Positions 40,501 through 48,671 of a stretch of 64,000 nucleotides of DNA are shown here, one piece after another. The stretch is taken from NCBI RefSeq assembly GCF_009939225.1, contig NZ_JAACJR010000006.1, positions 1 through 64,000 on the forward strand, read 5' to 3'. The notes beneath the pieces are model-generated. The model was not told the DNA's origin. It ran no database searches and saw nothing but the letters and a program-made list of their open reading frames with translations. Each line of letters starts with the position of its first letter. Within the stretch, counting starts at the first letter, position 1. A program made the translations under genes and the position numbers. The stretch is from Sediminibacterium soli (GTDB taxonomy: Bacteria > Bacteroidota > Bacteroidia > Chitinophagales > Chitinophagaceae).

Positions 40501-40885
40501 TTCTTCCGGTAGCCGTAACCACCACTTCGGAAAGGGTCTTATTCGCATCTGCCAGCACGCTGTTGATGGCGTAGGGTTCGCCAAGTGCGAGGTAAATGTC
40601 CTGGAAGGATTCAGTCTTAAGACCTACATATTCGATCTTTACTGAATAAGGTCCGCCTACGCGCAACCCGGGGAGGGCAAAACTGCCGCTTTTTTTCGAA
40701 ACGGTGGTGTACACCGATCCGGAAGGTGTGTGCGTAGCGGTGATGCTTGCGCCCTCCAGTTCTTTTCCATCCCCTGTTTTCACTGACCCCGTAATACTAC
40801 TGGTCGTAACCTGGGCCATGGATGCTGCCGCGATCAATATTGTCGACAACATCAATGAAATTCGCTTGAAAAATCTCATAGACAT
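37565..40885 (-). CDS. Oar-like TonB-dependent receptor 1
   Basis: This 1106-residue outer-membrane protein has a signal peptide (about 1-24, ending SMAQ), a carboxypeptidase-regulatory-like domain (about 28-112), a plug domain with EVVVTATGRRSGVD and DGRYNNVTVDGANLNNNFG, and a long barrel ending GMQLGVRYIF. The QVTTSSITGSV opening and the plug type match Oar-like receptors of Bacteroidota, implicated in uptake or secretion of large substrates. No SusD partner is adjacent, so it is not a classical SusCD pair. A paralogue follows on the same strand 179 bp upstream of its start. The start MSMRFFKR is chosen over a frame beginning 14 codons earlier. Confidence 0.92.
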   Translation of the reverse strand: MSMRFFKRISLMLSTILIAAASMAQVTTSSITGSVKTGDGKELEGASITATHTPSGSVYTTVSKKSGSFALPGLRVGGPYSVKIEYVGLKTESFQDIYLALGEPYAINSVLADANKTLSEVVVTATGRRSGVDKNNATTVINQRLLTTMPTISRSISDFTRLTPQSNGNSFAGRDGRYNNVTVDGANLNNNFGLSTDPLPGGGGNPISLDAIQEVAVSIAPFDVRQGQFTGANISAVTKSGTNRLQGTIYTFYRNQSYNGRNVGDFKLPEPVKSYNKTYGGSLGGPIIKNKLFFFVNGEYEEKSAVLNYYTPAGGTGGGNLSAVPVSDMQKVSDYLKSKYSYDPGAYDNFNPNVPVKNHKILGKIDWNISTSTKLTLKYSDYVNTQTFLPSQSGGINGANSTNIITYGQRFSSTAMAFGNTAYTQKDIVRSGSLDLTSNFRGKFANQFLATITKIKTDKQHLGAQFPFVDIANLPTAKNNYISFGNEPFNGNYNVVINDVYTITDNFTYYAGKHTLTAGLSYEFQKVGNGFMPGNQGYYAYGSVDDFLNNRAPKMFALTYSLIPGQDGVISANLKVGQASAYLQDEINISDNFKLIAGLRLDKPVYPEQPLANTAVNNLSLYGNDGSITQYNTGAWPKSTVYWSPRVGFRAKIPDENMVIRGGSGLFTGRIPFVYLTNLPTGVGPYQFGTLISNPADLNNFLFNPDPHAYNPFYNTTLNPTQFPTKGGTAVPTGAYALISNNFKFPQIWRTNLGVEKQLNKGWSYSLEAIFSKDINAVYMFNANQKAPDATVQVAPGIARPSYSASAARKLNTTSGNAVVLDNTKKGSSLSVTAQVSKALTKGLSGFLAYTFTSAMDVTANPGSQANSVWAANPTSRTQNDLELSNSSFAVPHRVVGALSYRFEYAKNFATTISAYYEGAAQGTMSYIYNGDVNNDGNSADLMYIPTDASQVNFVPIAASGNIPAFTAKEQSDAFFKFLEQDKYLSNRKGQVATRNGVIQPWFNRIDLKLVQDIFTNIGSRKHTLQISVDLLNAANFFNKNWGVRSLAITNTPLRYVNATGGVANYQLATYLPQGATKQVLLDKTYINNNSIFSTWGMQLGVRYIF

Positions 40886-40898
40886 AGTTTTAGATGTG

Positions 40899-40929
40899 CA
40901 AATATCACCCTTTCTGCTGCGCGGCAAAA
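40899..40929 (-). promoter_or_regulatory. Promoter of Oar-like receptor 1
   Basis: On the minus strand TTTTG (complement of 40925-40929) and GATATTTG (complement of 40899-40906, 7 of 8 matches to TAnnTTTG) are spaced by 18 bp, placing transcription start a few bases upstream of the ATG at 40885. Confidence 0.5.
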
Positions 40930-41064
40930 TTCTGCCTCTGTAGAACAGCGTGAAAACCGCTGAAATGGGGAAAAATAAAGGCTTTTAGGGGAAAATAATC
41001 CGGCCAATTCCGCTTAAAAATAGGTCAATTCCGGACCCTGCGCAGTAATGTTAAGTTTGCATTA

Positions 41065-44000
41065 CTAATTCTGTAATAGCAGCCTGATACCCAATTGAAA
41101 AGACCAGTTACTGCCATAAACGGCGTTTAAACTCTGACTTTCGGGAAAAACCGGCCCCTGCAGCAGCACCGGATTAAGGCGGTATTGCGGCGTCAGGTCC
41201 GTCGGACCTGTATATCCTTCAAAATCAATGATCGCCAGCTGGCCGAAAGGCAGCTGGTACTTTTTACCCCAGGATGCGTTGAGCAGGTTGGCCAGATTGG
41301 CCAGCTCGCAGCTCAGCTGCAGCACCCGGCGTTTTTTTCCGGGAAGCACCAATTCCTGCACCATCTTCAGGTCCACTGTATGCATAAAAGGCCCTGCGCT
41401 TCCGTTTCTTTCGGCAAACTGCCCGCGTTTTTTCCGGAGATAGGCATCGGTTTGGAAGTAGTTTTCCAGGATGGCTTTCTGCTGCGGGGGGGTGATGACC
41501 GTTTGTCGGATGACCAGCGGAAGGAAAATACTGCTTTCCAGTTCGCCGGCGCTGGGTATGTACAGCAGTTCAAAACCGCCCGCCCTTCCATCGTCACGCA
41601 CCAGGCTCTGTCCGCCATATACATAACTGAACGGGAACCCCGACTGACCGGTATAGCTGAGGGACACTGTCAAAGAGCGTCTGTTCGAGGAGAACGGGAA
41701 TCGTTTCCATGCCGTAAAGCGAATGCGGTGCCCCGGACTGAAATCGGATACGGACAAGACCGGTTCGTTCCGGCCGTTCACAGATTCCGTTGTTCGCCAC
41801 TGGCTCAGGTTAACGGAACTGGTTCCATCGGTTACGGTAAAAGAGCGGCCCCAGTGATAATGCAGCTCTGTCTCCCAGCGGTTCAGCCATTTTTTGCGTG
41901 CAGAAAAGCCGATCTCATAACTATACCCTTTGGCCCCTTCCTGACTGGTCAGCAGAATCACCGAACCGTAGGGATTGCCACCCGGCAGCGGAATGCGTGC
42001 GTTATTGGAATCCGTATACACCGCCCTTTCTCCCGCGCCATGCAGTCTTGCTGTCGGCGGCAGCAGGTTCACATTGCGGTAGGCAATACCGCTGAGGGTG
42101 ATTCCGTACATGGCTTCCAGTGAACAGTTCCAGTCATTAACGAAGTTTTTTTCCACGGAAACGCTCATTCTTGCCAGCGCAGGCATCCGCAGGGTGGCAC
42201 TGACCAGGTTAACCGGGTCTTTGTTGCCCGTTGCACCCAACTCCGCCGGCATCCATGGGTGGTGGGGGTCGGGTCTGAACCGCATGCGGTTCAGTTGCGC
42301 TTTACCGGCCGTAAAACCACCGGTGAACAGGCCGTTGTACTGGTAAACACCGCCCGGCCAGGCAAACGGCATCCGTCCCGAAAAAATTCCGATACCCAGT
42401 CTTATACGCATCTTTTGCTCCGGTAAAACATACCGCAGTGAGAGCCTGGGTGAAATGCTTACCGGCATGCTGATCCGGTTTCCGGTCAGCGCCCCCTGCA
42501 GCGGGTGATACTGTGCCAGCAAAGGCAGTACGGTATCGTTGAAAAATACATTGGTTGCGGGCTTATCGGGGAAAACATACCGGTCTGCCCGGATGCCTGC
42601 CTGCAGCGACAGGCGGGATGATATCCGGCAGTCGTCGTTTACAAACAGGGAGCCCCTGATCACCGTGAAATTTGCTGCGGCCCGGGTATTATCGTTCTGC
42701 CCTGCATCGATCATCGAAAATCCCAGCTGGTACCCCGAAGGGCTGGCATTGGTGATAAAATCGCCCGGCGAAGCATAGCTATAGCTGCCCAGCGCATACT
42801 GGATAAAAGCATTGCAGATGCGGCTGTATTCGGCATCCACCCCGGCAGACAGGCGATGCCTCCCCAGCCCGACCTGGAATTTGCCGGTAAAACTGCTGTT
42901 CCGCTGCCGCAGCAGGTTGATGCCGGAACTGATATCGGTACCGATGATGATGGAACCCGCATCGTCGTAGATACGCACCCGCGGAAAAGGTTTGCCGGCG
43001 GGCATCCTGTCGTCATTGACAATGGTATGTGTAACCGATGCAAGGATACTGGCGTTTTTGCCAAGCATGGTCTTCCATTCCAGCGAGCCCGTTGTGTTCT
43101 GCGTTGTCAACGCATAGCCCGAATGACTGAAATAAAGGTTACCGGCATCGCTTTGGTTGCTCACTGTTCGCTGCCCTGCCGTATACCGTATGCCCGCGGT
43201 CAGCGATTGCAGCGGCGAGGGTTTCCAGTCTACGCGGATGCTGATCCTGTCTGCAAACAACAGGTCATCGGCATGATCAAAACTGCCTGGGTCATAGCCA
43301 TAGTTAGACAGCAGGTTGGCGGAAAGCAGCGACAGCGTTTTGGCATCACTGGTTTTGCCCTGGTACTGTTCCGTTGAAAAACTGCGGGAAAATAAATTCC
43401 GCTCCAGTTCCGTATTCAGGCAATAGAACAGGCGGTTCTTTTTAAATGCGCCCTGTGTGCGGACCCCGTACAAACGATGCGACTGACGGTTATCCTGGGT
43501 GGCAGTATTGCGGAAAAAATGATACAGCGAGGTCTGCGACGCATTCGATCCCGCCCTGGTTACCGCGTTGATGGCCGCACCGGTAAAATTTCCCAGCGAG
43601 GCATCGTAGGGTGACACCGATACCTGCAGTTGCTCAATGGCTTCCACCGCCACGGGCGAAATACCCGCCTGCCCGCCATTGGTGCCGCTGGCCGCCAGTC
43701 CAAACAGGTCGTTGTTAACAGCGCCGTCGATATAAAAGGCGTTGTAGCGGTTGTTCTGTCCGCCAAACGAAACAGCGGCTTCGTTACCGTTTACCAGCCT
43801 GGCCCGCGGTGTTGTTTGCAGGTACTGGTACAGATCCCTTCCGGCAACCGGCAGTCTTTCCATTTTTTCCCGGTCGATGATGCTGGCATAGGTATCGGTA
43901 ACGCCGCGTTTGGCGGATACCGTCACTTCGGCCAGCACCTGCTGCACAGGTGTAAGGACGAATGGCACCTGCCCTTCCTCTCCCAATACCACCAGCACCG

Positions 44001-44277
44001 TTTTTTTTGCACCGGTATGGTTCACAAAGCCGGCGGTAAGGGTATACGGACCACCCGGTGCCAGGTTGCTGAAAACAAAATATCCCGAGCGGTTTGTCCG
44101 GGTAAAAGCCGCGGTTCCGGTTGGCTCGTGCACCAGCTGCACGGTGGCGCCCACCAGTTTTTCTCCCCCGGCAGCCCGTACCTCTCCGGCCAGGCTACCG
44201 GTGGTAACCTGTGCTGCCAGCGAATGGATACCTGACAGAACAACCAGTAAAAACAGTCGGCTGCTGAAGGAGAACAT
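41065..44277 (-). CDS. Oar-like TonB-dependent receptor 2
   Basis: This 1070-residue paralogue has a signal peptide (about 1-22, ending SLAAQ), a regulatory beta domain (about 25-110), a plug (EVTVSAKRGVTDTYASIIDR, then FGGQNNRYNAFYIDGAVNND) and a barrel ending FQLGIRLLLQN. It shares the domain order of receptor 1 but is clearly diverged, so the two likely handle different substrates. The start at 44277 (MFSFSS) gives a normal signal peptide; the longer frame from 44346 has a Cys-rich start. The divergent ribBA gene lies about 160 bp upstream. Confidence 0.9.
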   Translation of the reverse strand: MFSFSSRLFLLVVLSGIHSLAAQVTTGSLAGEVRAAGGEKLVGATVQLVHEPTGTAAFTRTNRSGYFVFSNLAPGGPYTLTAGFVNHTGAKKTVLVVLGEEGQVPFVLTPVQQVLAEVTVSAKRGVTDTYASIIDREKMERLPVAGRDLYQYLQTTPRARLVNGNEAAVSFGGQNNRYNAFYIDGAVNNDLFGLAASGTNGGQAGISPVAVEAIEQLQVSVSPYDASLGNFTGAAINAVTRAGSNASQTSLYHFFRNTATQDNRQSHRLYGVRTQGAFKKNRLFYCLNTELERNLFSRSFSTEQYQGKTSDAKTLSLLSANLLSNYGYDPGSFDHADDLLFADRISIRVDWKPSPLQSLTAGIRYTAGQRTVSNQSDAGNLYFSHSGYALTTQNTTGSLEWKTMLGKNASILASVTHTIVNDDRMPAGKPFPRVRIYDDAGSIIIGTDISSGINLLRQRNSSFTGKFQVGLGRHRLSAGVDAEYSRICNAFIQYALGSYSYASPGDFITNASPSGYQLGFSMIDAGQNDNTRAAANFTVIRGSLFVNDDCRISSRLSLQAGIRADRYVFPDKPATNVFFNDTVLPLLAQYHPLQGALTGNRISMPVSISPRLSLRYVLPEQKMRIRLGIGIFSGRMPFAWPGGVYQYNGLFTGGFTAGKAQLNRMRFRPDPHHPWMPAELGATGNKDPVNLVSATLRMPALARMSVSVEKNFVNDWNCSLEAMYGITLSGIAYRNVNLLPPTARLHGAGERAVYTDSNNARIPLPGGNPYGSVILLTSQEGAKGYSYEIGFSARKKWLNRWETELHYHWGRSFTVTDGTSSVNLSQWRTTESVNGRNEPVLSVSDFSPGHRIRFTAWKRFPFSSNRRSLTVSLSYTGQSGFPFSYVYGGQSLVRDDGRAGGFELLYIPSAGELESSIFLPLVIRQTVITPPQQKAILENYFQTDAYLRKKRGQFAERNGSAGPFMHTVDLKMVQELVLPGKKRRVLQLSCELANLANLLNASWGKKYQLPFGQLAIIDFEGYTGPTDLTPQYRLNPVLLQGPVFPESQSLNAVYGSNWSFQLGIRLLLQN

Positions 44278-44411
44278 ATCCTTATTTGAGAGCGAAGAAA
44301 GCAGCCGGACTCTGTCCAAACAAGCGTATTTGCCGCAGGCATACACCGTGTAAACAGTTTGCGTTATTGGTAAAAAATACGGGGGCTCCGGTAATTCTCC
44401 CTGCCGCGGCT

Positions 44412-44419
44412 TAATTTTG
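44412..44419 (+). promoter_or_regulatory. -7 promoter box of ribBA
   Basis: TAATTTTG matches TAnnTTTG exactly, 19 bp upstream of the ribBA ATG. No FMN riboswitch consensus is visible in the short leader. Confidence 0.5.
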
Positions 44420-44438
44420 CACGATAACCATCATTGTT

Positions 44439-45647
44439 ATGTTAAACAGGATAGAGGAAGCGATCGACGACATCCGCAACGGGAAAATGGTGATTGTAGT
44501 GGATGATGAAGACCGCGAGAACGAAGGCGACCTGATCATTGCTGCACAGCATACCACACCGGAGACGATCAATTTTATGAGTAAGGAAGCGCGGGGGCTG
44601 ATCTGCATCGCGCTTACCGAGGAGCGTTGTGCGCAACTGGAGTTAAAACCCATGGTTACGTCCAATACTTCGCTGCATGAAACGGCGTTTACGGTATCGG
44701 TCGATCTTATCGGCCAGGGTACCACCACGGGTATTTCGGCGCATGACCGTGCTAAAACCGTGCAGGCCCTGATCAACCCCGAAACCAAACCCTACGAACT
44801 CGGCCGCCCCGGGCATATATTCCCGCTTATCGCCAAAAATGGCGGTGTGCTGCGCCGTAGCGGTCATACCGAAGCGGCCGTGGACCTGACCAGGCTGGCG
44901 GGACTGCAGCCCGGCGGCGTACTGGTGGAAGTGATGAACGAAGACGGTACGATGGCGCGTTTGCCGCAGCTGGTGGAGATGGCCCGCAGGTTCTCTCTCA
45001 AGATCATTTCCATCAAAGACCTGATCGATTACCGGCTGAAAACCGATTCGCTGATCGAGGAACTGGTTCGGGTGGATATGCCTACCCAGTGGGGGCATTT
45101 TAAACTGGTTGCCTTCAAGGAAAAAACAACCGGGGGCGAGCACCTGGCCCTGATCAAAGGAACCTGGGAGAAAGACGAAGCGGTGCTTACGCGTGTGCAC
45201 AGCAGCTGTTTTACCGGTGATATACTCGGCAGTTTCCGCTGCGATTGCGGCGAGCAGTTACACGCGGCCATGGCGATGGTGGAGAAAGAAGGCAGGGGGC
45301 TGATCCTCTACATGAACCAGGAAGGAAGGGGCATCGGCCTGATCAACAAACTGAAAGCCTACAAGCTGCAGGAAGAAGGCATGGATACCGTTGAAGCCAA
45401 CCTGCACCTCGGTTTTGGCATGGATGAGCGCGATTACGGCGTAGGTGCCCAGATACTGCGTTACCTTGGCGCCACCCGGCTGCGGCTGATGAGCAATAAC
45501 CCGCGCAAACGTGCGGGCTTGAAAGGCTATGGCATCGAAATAACCGATATCGTACCCATAGAAGTGCATCCCAATAAACACAACCGCAAATACCTGGAAA
45601 CAAAAAGAGACAAACTGGGCCACGAGATACTCGGAGAGCAGGGCTGA
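44439..45647 (+). CDS. ribBA: Bifunctional DHBP synthase / GTP cyclohydrolase II
   Basis: RibBA makes both starting compounds of riboflavin: the N-terminal part (about 1-205) converts ribulose 5-phosphate to 3,4-dihydroxy-2-butanone 4-phosphate ([22 protein letters not shown]) and the C-terminal part (about 206-402) opens GTP ([18 protein letters not shown] with the three zinc Cys, about 257-270, and [16 protein letters not shown]). The length and motifs are complete. It is transcribed alone, divergent from receptor 2, and closed by a terminator at 45697. Confidence 0.97.
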   Translation: MLNRIEEAIDDIRNGKMVIVVDDEDRENEGDLIIAAQHTTPETINFMSKEARGLICIALTEERCAQLELKPMVTSNTSLHETAFTVSVDLIGQGTTTGISAHDRAKTVQALINPETKPYELGRPGHIFPLIAKNGGVLRRSGHTEAAVDLTRLAGLQPGGVLVEVMNEDGTMARLPQLVEMARRFSLKIISIKDLIDYRLKTDSLIEELVRVDMPTQWGHFKLVAFKEKTTGGEHLALIKGTWEKDEAVLTRVHSSCFTGDILGSFRCDCGEQLHAAMAMVEKEGRGLILYMNQEGRGIGLINKLKAYKLQEEGMDTVEANLHLGFGMDERDYGVGAQILRYLGATRLRLMSNNPRKRAGLKGYGIEITDIVPIEVHPNKHNRKYLETKRDKLGHEILGEQG

Positions 45648-45696
45648 GGCCGGATTGGTTTGCTGCGCTGTTTCAGGAGCCGCGAGGAATCAAACA

Positions 45697-45734
45697 AAAA
45701 GGGTTGATCGGCCGGATGGCCAGTCAACCCTTTT
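45697..45734. terminator. Bidirectional terminator
   Basis: AAAAGGGTTGA (45697-45707) and TCAACCCTTTT (45724-45734) pair perfectly; GGCCGGATGGCC inside can extend the fold. It separates ribBA from the convergent phoH gene. Confidence 0.8.
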
Positions 45735-45784
45735 CTTTCAGTCAATAAACCAATCTGTTTTTTAAGCAGTGCGGCTTTTGGCGG

Positions 45785-46807
45785 CTACCTTCTGCGGTAG
45801 CCCTGCTGCTCTTCCAATTCCGCGTCTTCTTTTTCCTTTTCCTTGTCGTAGGCCCTGATAATCGATTTTACGAGACGGTGACGCACCACATCTTCCTCTG
45901 TAAGTTCGATATGGGCGATGCCATCGATGTTCTTGAGAATGCGTGTGGCTTTATCCAGACCGCTGCGCATATTCCTCGGCAGGTCAACCTGGGTTGGATC
46001 GCCGGTGATGATGGCTTTGGCATTGGCGCCGATACGTGTAAGGAACATTTTCAGCTGCAGGTCGTTGGTGTTCTGCGCCTCGTCGAGAATGATGAATGCG
46101 TTGTCGAGCGTACGGCCGCGCATATACGCCAGCGGTGCAATTTCGATGGTGCGCGTGCTCATGTAATACCCGAGTTTATCGGCGGGGATCATGTCATCCA
46201 GCGCATCGTACAGCGGCCGCAGGTACGGGTCGATCTTTTCTTTCAGGTCGCCGGGAAGAAAACCGAGGCTTTCGCCTGCTTCCACCGCCGGCCGTGTAAG
46301 GATGATCTTCTTGACAATTTTGTTTTTTAACGCACGTACGGCGAGCGCTACGGCAGTATAGGTTTTGCCGGTACCCGCAGGGCCGATGGCAAATACGATA
46401 TCGTTCCTGTCGACCGCCTGAACCATTCTTTTCTGGTTCTGTGTACGCGCACGAACGGTTTTGCCGTTGGGCCCGAATACAAGGATATCGTTGGGATTGC
46501 GGTCCACGAAATTATCGACCGTTTCCGCATCATCGCCGCCAAGGATCTGTTCAAAATAATTTTCGCTAAGGTGCCCGTTTCTTTCAAGATACTGGATGAT
46601 AAGATCAATTTTCTCTTTTGCTGTTTCGATCTGTTCCGGAGCCCCGCTCAGTTTTAATTGTGTCCCGCGGGAGAGGATCTTTAACAATGGGAATTTCTTT
46701 TTCAGCAAATCAAGTTTTCCGTTGTTTACACCAAAGAACTCGATGGGATTAACGGAATCGAGGCTAATGATAGTGTCTGTCAAACTGTTCTCAATTTTTA
46801 GGTTCAC
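45785..46807 (-). CDS. phoH: PhoH-family ATPase
   Basis: This protein has a KH-like N-terminal region (about 1-110) and a PhoH P-loop domain with Walker A GPAGTGKTYTA (about 141-148), RPAVEAGESLGFLPGDLKEK and Walker B FIILDEAQNTNDLQLKMFL (about 236-242). PhoH-like proteins are RNA-helicase-like ATPases linked to RNA processing. The frame opens at a TTG at 46843, but that codon lies within a perfect TACATTTG promoter box, so I prefer the GTG at 46807 (340 residues). The start remains uncertain. It is transcribed alone. Confidence 0.88.
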   Translation of the reverse strand: MNLKIENSLTDTIISLDSVNPIEFFGVNNGKLDLLKKKFPLLKILSRGTQLKLSGAPEQIETAKEKIDLIIQYLERNGHLSENYFEQILGGDDAETVDNFVDRNPNDILVFGPNGKTVRARTQNQKRMVQAVDRNDIVFAIGPAGTGKTYTAVALAVRALKNKIVKKIILTRPAVEAGESLGFLPGDLKEKIDPYLRPLYDALDDMIPADKLGYYMSTRTIEIAPLAYMRGRTLDNAFIILDEAQNTNDLQLKMFLTRIGANAKAIITGDPTQVDLPRNMRSGLDKATRILKNIDGIAHIELTEEDVVRHRLVKSIIRAYDKEKEKEDAELEEQQGYRRR

Positions 46808-46840
46808 AGATATGGTTCCATACTTCCAACCCGTCCTATC

Positions 46841-46848
46841 CAAATGTA
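46841..46848 (-). promoter_or_regulatory. -7 promoter box of phoH
   Basis: TACATTTG on the minus strand matches TAnnTTTG exactly and overlaps the most upstream possible start codon, which argues for a start further in. Confidence 0.5.
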
Positions 46849-47030
46849 ATCCTACTTGGTCTTCTGTTCCTAATACTTCTTATTCACAGGTGTGGATAGA
46901 TTGCTTAATACAAATTCCGGACCACGGGAGGAGCGGGAGGGGATATGAAATTATTGTTAACAGGAGGGGAGGAGAACGTGAGACGTGAGTTGTTGGGAGC
47001 AGCGGGTGTATGAGCTTCGTTTTGGGTTTG

Positions 47031-47684
47031 TTAATTTCCTGCATTTTTGAGAGCGGCGATGGTTGCCTGGGGATTGGCGGACTTAAAGACAGTGTTTCCT
47101 GCCACGATGACGTCTGTGCCTGCCTTTACGATCGCGGCGGCATTGTCGAGCGTAACACCTCCGTCGATCTCGATCAGTGTTGACAGGTTTTTGTCGATGA
47201 TCATTTTCTTCAGCGTGCGGATCTTGTCGAGCGTATGGGGTATAAACTGCTGTCCGCCGAAACCGGGGTTCACACTCATCACCAGTACCATGTCTATATC
47301 CTGAATGATGTCGCTGAGCAAATGCACGGGCGTATGTGGATTTAACGCCACACCGGCTTTCATGCCCAGGCTTCTGATCTGCTGGATATTGCGGTGCAGG
47401 TGCGGGCAGGCTTCGTAATGTATCGTCAGCACATCAGCGCCGGCTTTTTTAAAGGCCTCTGCATAATTGCCCGGCTCCATGATCATTAAATGCACATCGC
47501 AGATTTTCCGGGTGGCTTTGCGGATATGTTCGATCACCGGCAGGCCATAGCTGATATTGGGCACGAACCGGCCATCCATCACATCCAGGTGAAACCATTC
47601 TGCCTCGCTTTCGTTGAGCATATCGCAATCCCTTTGCAGGTTCAGGAAATCGGCGCTTAACAACGAAGGGGCAATAATGGGCAT
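47031..47684 (-). CDS. rpe: Ribulose-phosphate 3-epimerase
   Basis: Rpe interconverts ribulose 5-phosphate and xylulose 5-phosphate in the pentose phosphate pathway. The 217-residue TIM barrel has APSLLSADF (about 5-13), HLDVMDGRFVPNISYG (about 33-48, metal His and Asp), VHLMI (His about 71), VMSVNPGFGGQ (about 136-146) and EIDGGV (Asp about 175). A perfect TATTTTTG box lies 14 bp upstream. It stands alone between phoH and the TPR lipoprotein gene. Confidence 0.97.
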   Translation of the reverse strand: MPIIAPSLLSADFLNLQRDCDMLNESEAEWFHLDVMDGRFVPNISYGLPVIEHIRKATRKICDVHLMIMEPGNYAEAFKKAGADVLTIHYEACPHLHRNIQQIRSLGMKAGVALNPHTPVHLLSDIIQDIDMVLVMSVNPGFGGQQFIPHTLDKIRTLKKMIIDKNLSTLIEIDGGVTLDNAAAIVKAGTDVIVAGNTVFKSANPQATIAALKNAGN

Positions 47685-47698
47685 GGGGTGAATTTTTG

Positions 47699-47706
47699 CA
47701 AAAATA
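47699..47706 (-). promoter_or_regulatory. -7 promoter box of rpe
   Basis: TATTTTTG on the minus strand matches TAnnTTTG exactly, 14 nt before the rpe ATG. Confidence 0.5.
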
Positions 47707-47771
47707 AGAAAGTGCGGCCAAGTGCGTTTTACAAACCGTGTTTCTCCGGCATCTTTACCTGACAGCCGTGT

Positions 47772-48581
47772 TTATTTTTTCTCGAGCCTTGCCAGCGCCT
47801 GCCCCGCTTCTTTGAGAGCGGGGTCCAGCTGCACTGCCCGCCGGTAGTTATCGATTGCCTCTGTTTGGTTGCCCAGCGCTTCCTGGCATTTGGCAAGCCA
47901 GTAATACCCATCCGCATAGGTATTGCGGATGGTAATAACGGTTTTGAATACCTGCGCCGCTTCGTTTACCTGTTTGTTATCGAAATACAGGAAACCTTTT
48001 TCCATATAGGCTTCCATATAATTAAAATCCGCTGCGATACAGTTATCGAAACTGGCTATCGCTTTTTGCCGCTGCCCCGTTCTTGCATAGTAAACACCTG
48101 AAATGAAATGCGTATGCGCCGCATATTCCCTGCCCAGCCGCATGGCAGCCACCTGCCTGGCGAGGTACAAAGCCGTTGTATCTTTTTTCTCGGCGAACAG
48201 GTTGGCCGCAGCCAGCAGGGCATCGGGAGCGGGATAGATACGGATGGCATAACGCAGCGAATGCAGCGCACCCGCTGTATCGCGCGTAGCCTGCTGCAAC
48301 ATCGATTTACGGTACCAGAAACCGTAGTTCAGGCTGTCTTTCCTGATCAGCGAATCCATCTGGCCTATCGCCTGCCCGGATGCTCCCAGGCTGTCAAGCG
48401 CTTCCACCAGTTGCATACGCAGTCCCGGGCTGTCGGGATAAGTGTTGGCAGTGGTATACAGGCGCCGGATATTGTCGGGCATTTCGTCAGGACTGAGCCG
48501 GTCGGCAGGAATATCTTTTGTTTGGTTGCCGCGGCAGGCAGCCAGGCAGGCAAGCAGGATAACGGGGATCCATCTGTTCAT
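47772..48581 (-). CDS. TPR lipoprotein
   Basis: This 269-residue protein has a lipoprotein signal with lipobox ACLAAC (Cys about 16) and tetratricopeptide repeats over about 40-265 (KAIASFDNCIAADFNYMEAY, QVNEAAQVFKTVITIRN, TEAIDNYRRAVQLDPALKEA). It is anchored in the envelope and probably acts as a protein-binding scaffold. A much longer frame exists upstream to 49553, but it reads through the opposite-strand PD40 gene. A TATTTTTG box 4 nt before the ATG at 48581 supports this start and implies a leaderless transcript. It is divergent from the PD40 gene. Confidence 0.85.
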   Translation of the reverse strand: MNRWIPVILLACLAACRGNQTKDIPADRLSPDEMPDNIRRLYTTANTYPDSPGLRMQLVEALDSLGASGQAIGQMDSLIRKDSLNYGFWYRKSMLQQATRDTAGALHSLRYAIRIYPAPDALLAAANLFAEKKDTTALYLARQVAAMRLGREYAAHTHFISGVYYARTGQRQKAIASFDNCIAADFNYMEAYMEKGFLYFDNKQVNEAAQVFKTVITIRNTYADGYYWLAKCQEALGNQTEAIDNYRRAVQLDPALKEAGQALARLEKK

Positions 48582-48585
48582 AAGG

Positions 48586-48655
48586 CAAAAATACGGCTGC
48601 CTCGGTTTTGGTGATATTTTTTTGGATGCCCGCTGTTGCCGGTGACTTATTTTTG
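48586..48655. promoter_or_regulatory. Divergent promoter region with two -7 boxes
   Basis: TATTTTTG on the minus strand (complement of 48586-48593) serves the TPR lipoprotein gene, and TATTTTTG on the plus strand (48648-48655) serves the PD40 gene. Only 54 bp separate the boxes, so the two promoters share their upstream DNA. Confidence 0.5.
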
Positions 48656-48671
48656 CCGCATAGTAATGTTT

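Noticed and set aside
44347..44438. FMN riboswitch before ribBA
   Set aside because: The leader after the -7 box is too short and lacks the conserved RFN element sequence.
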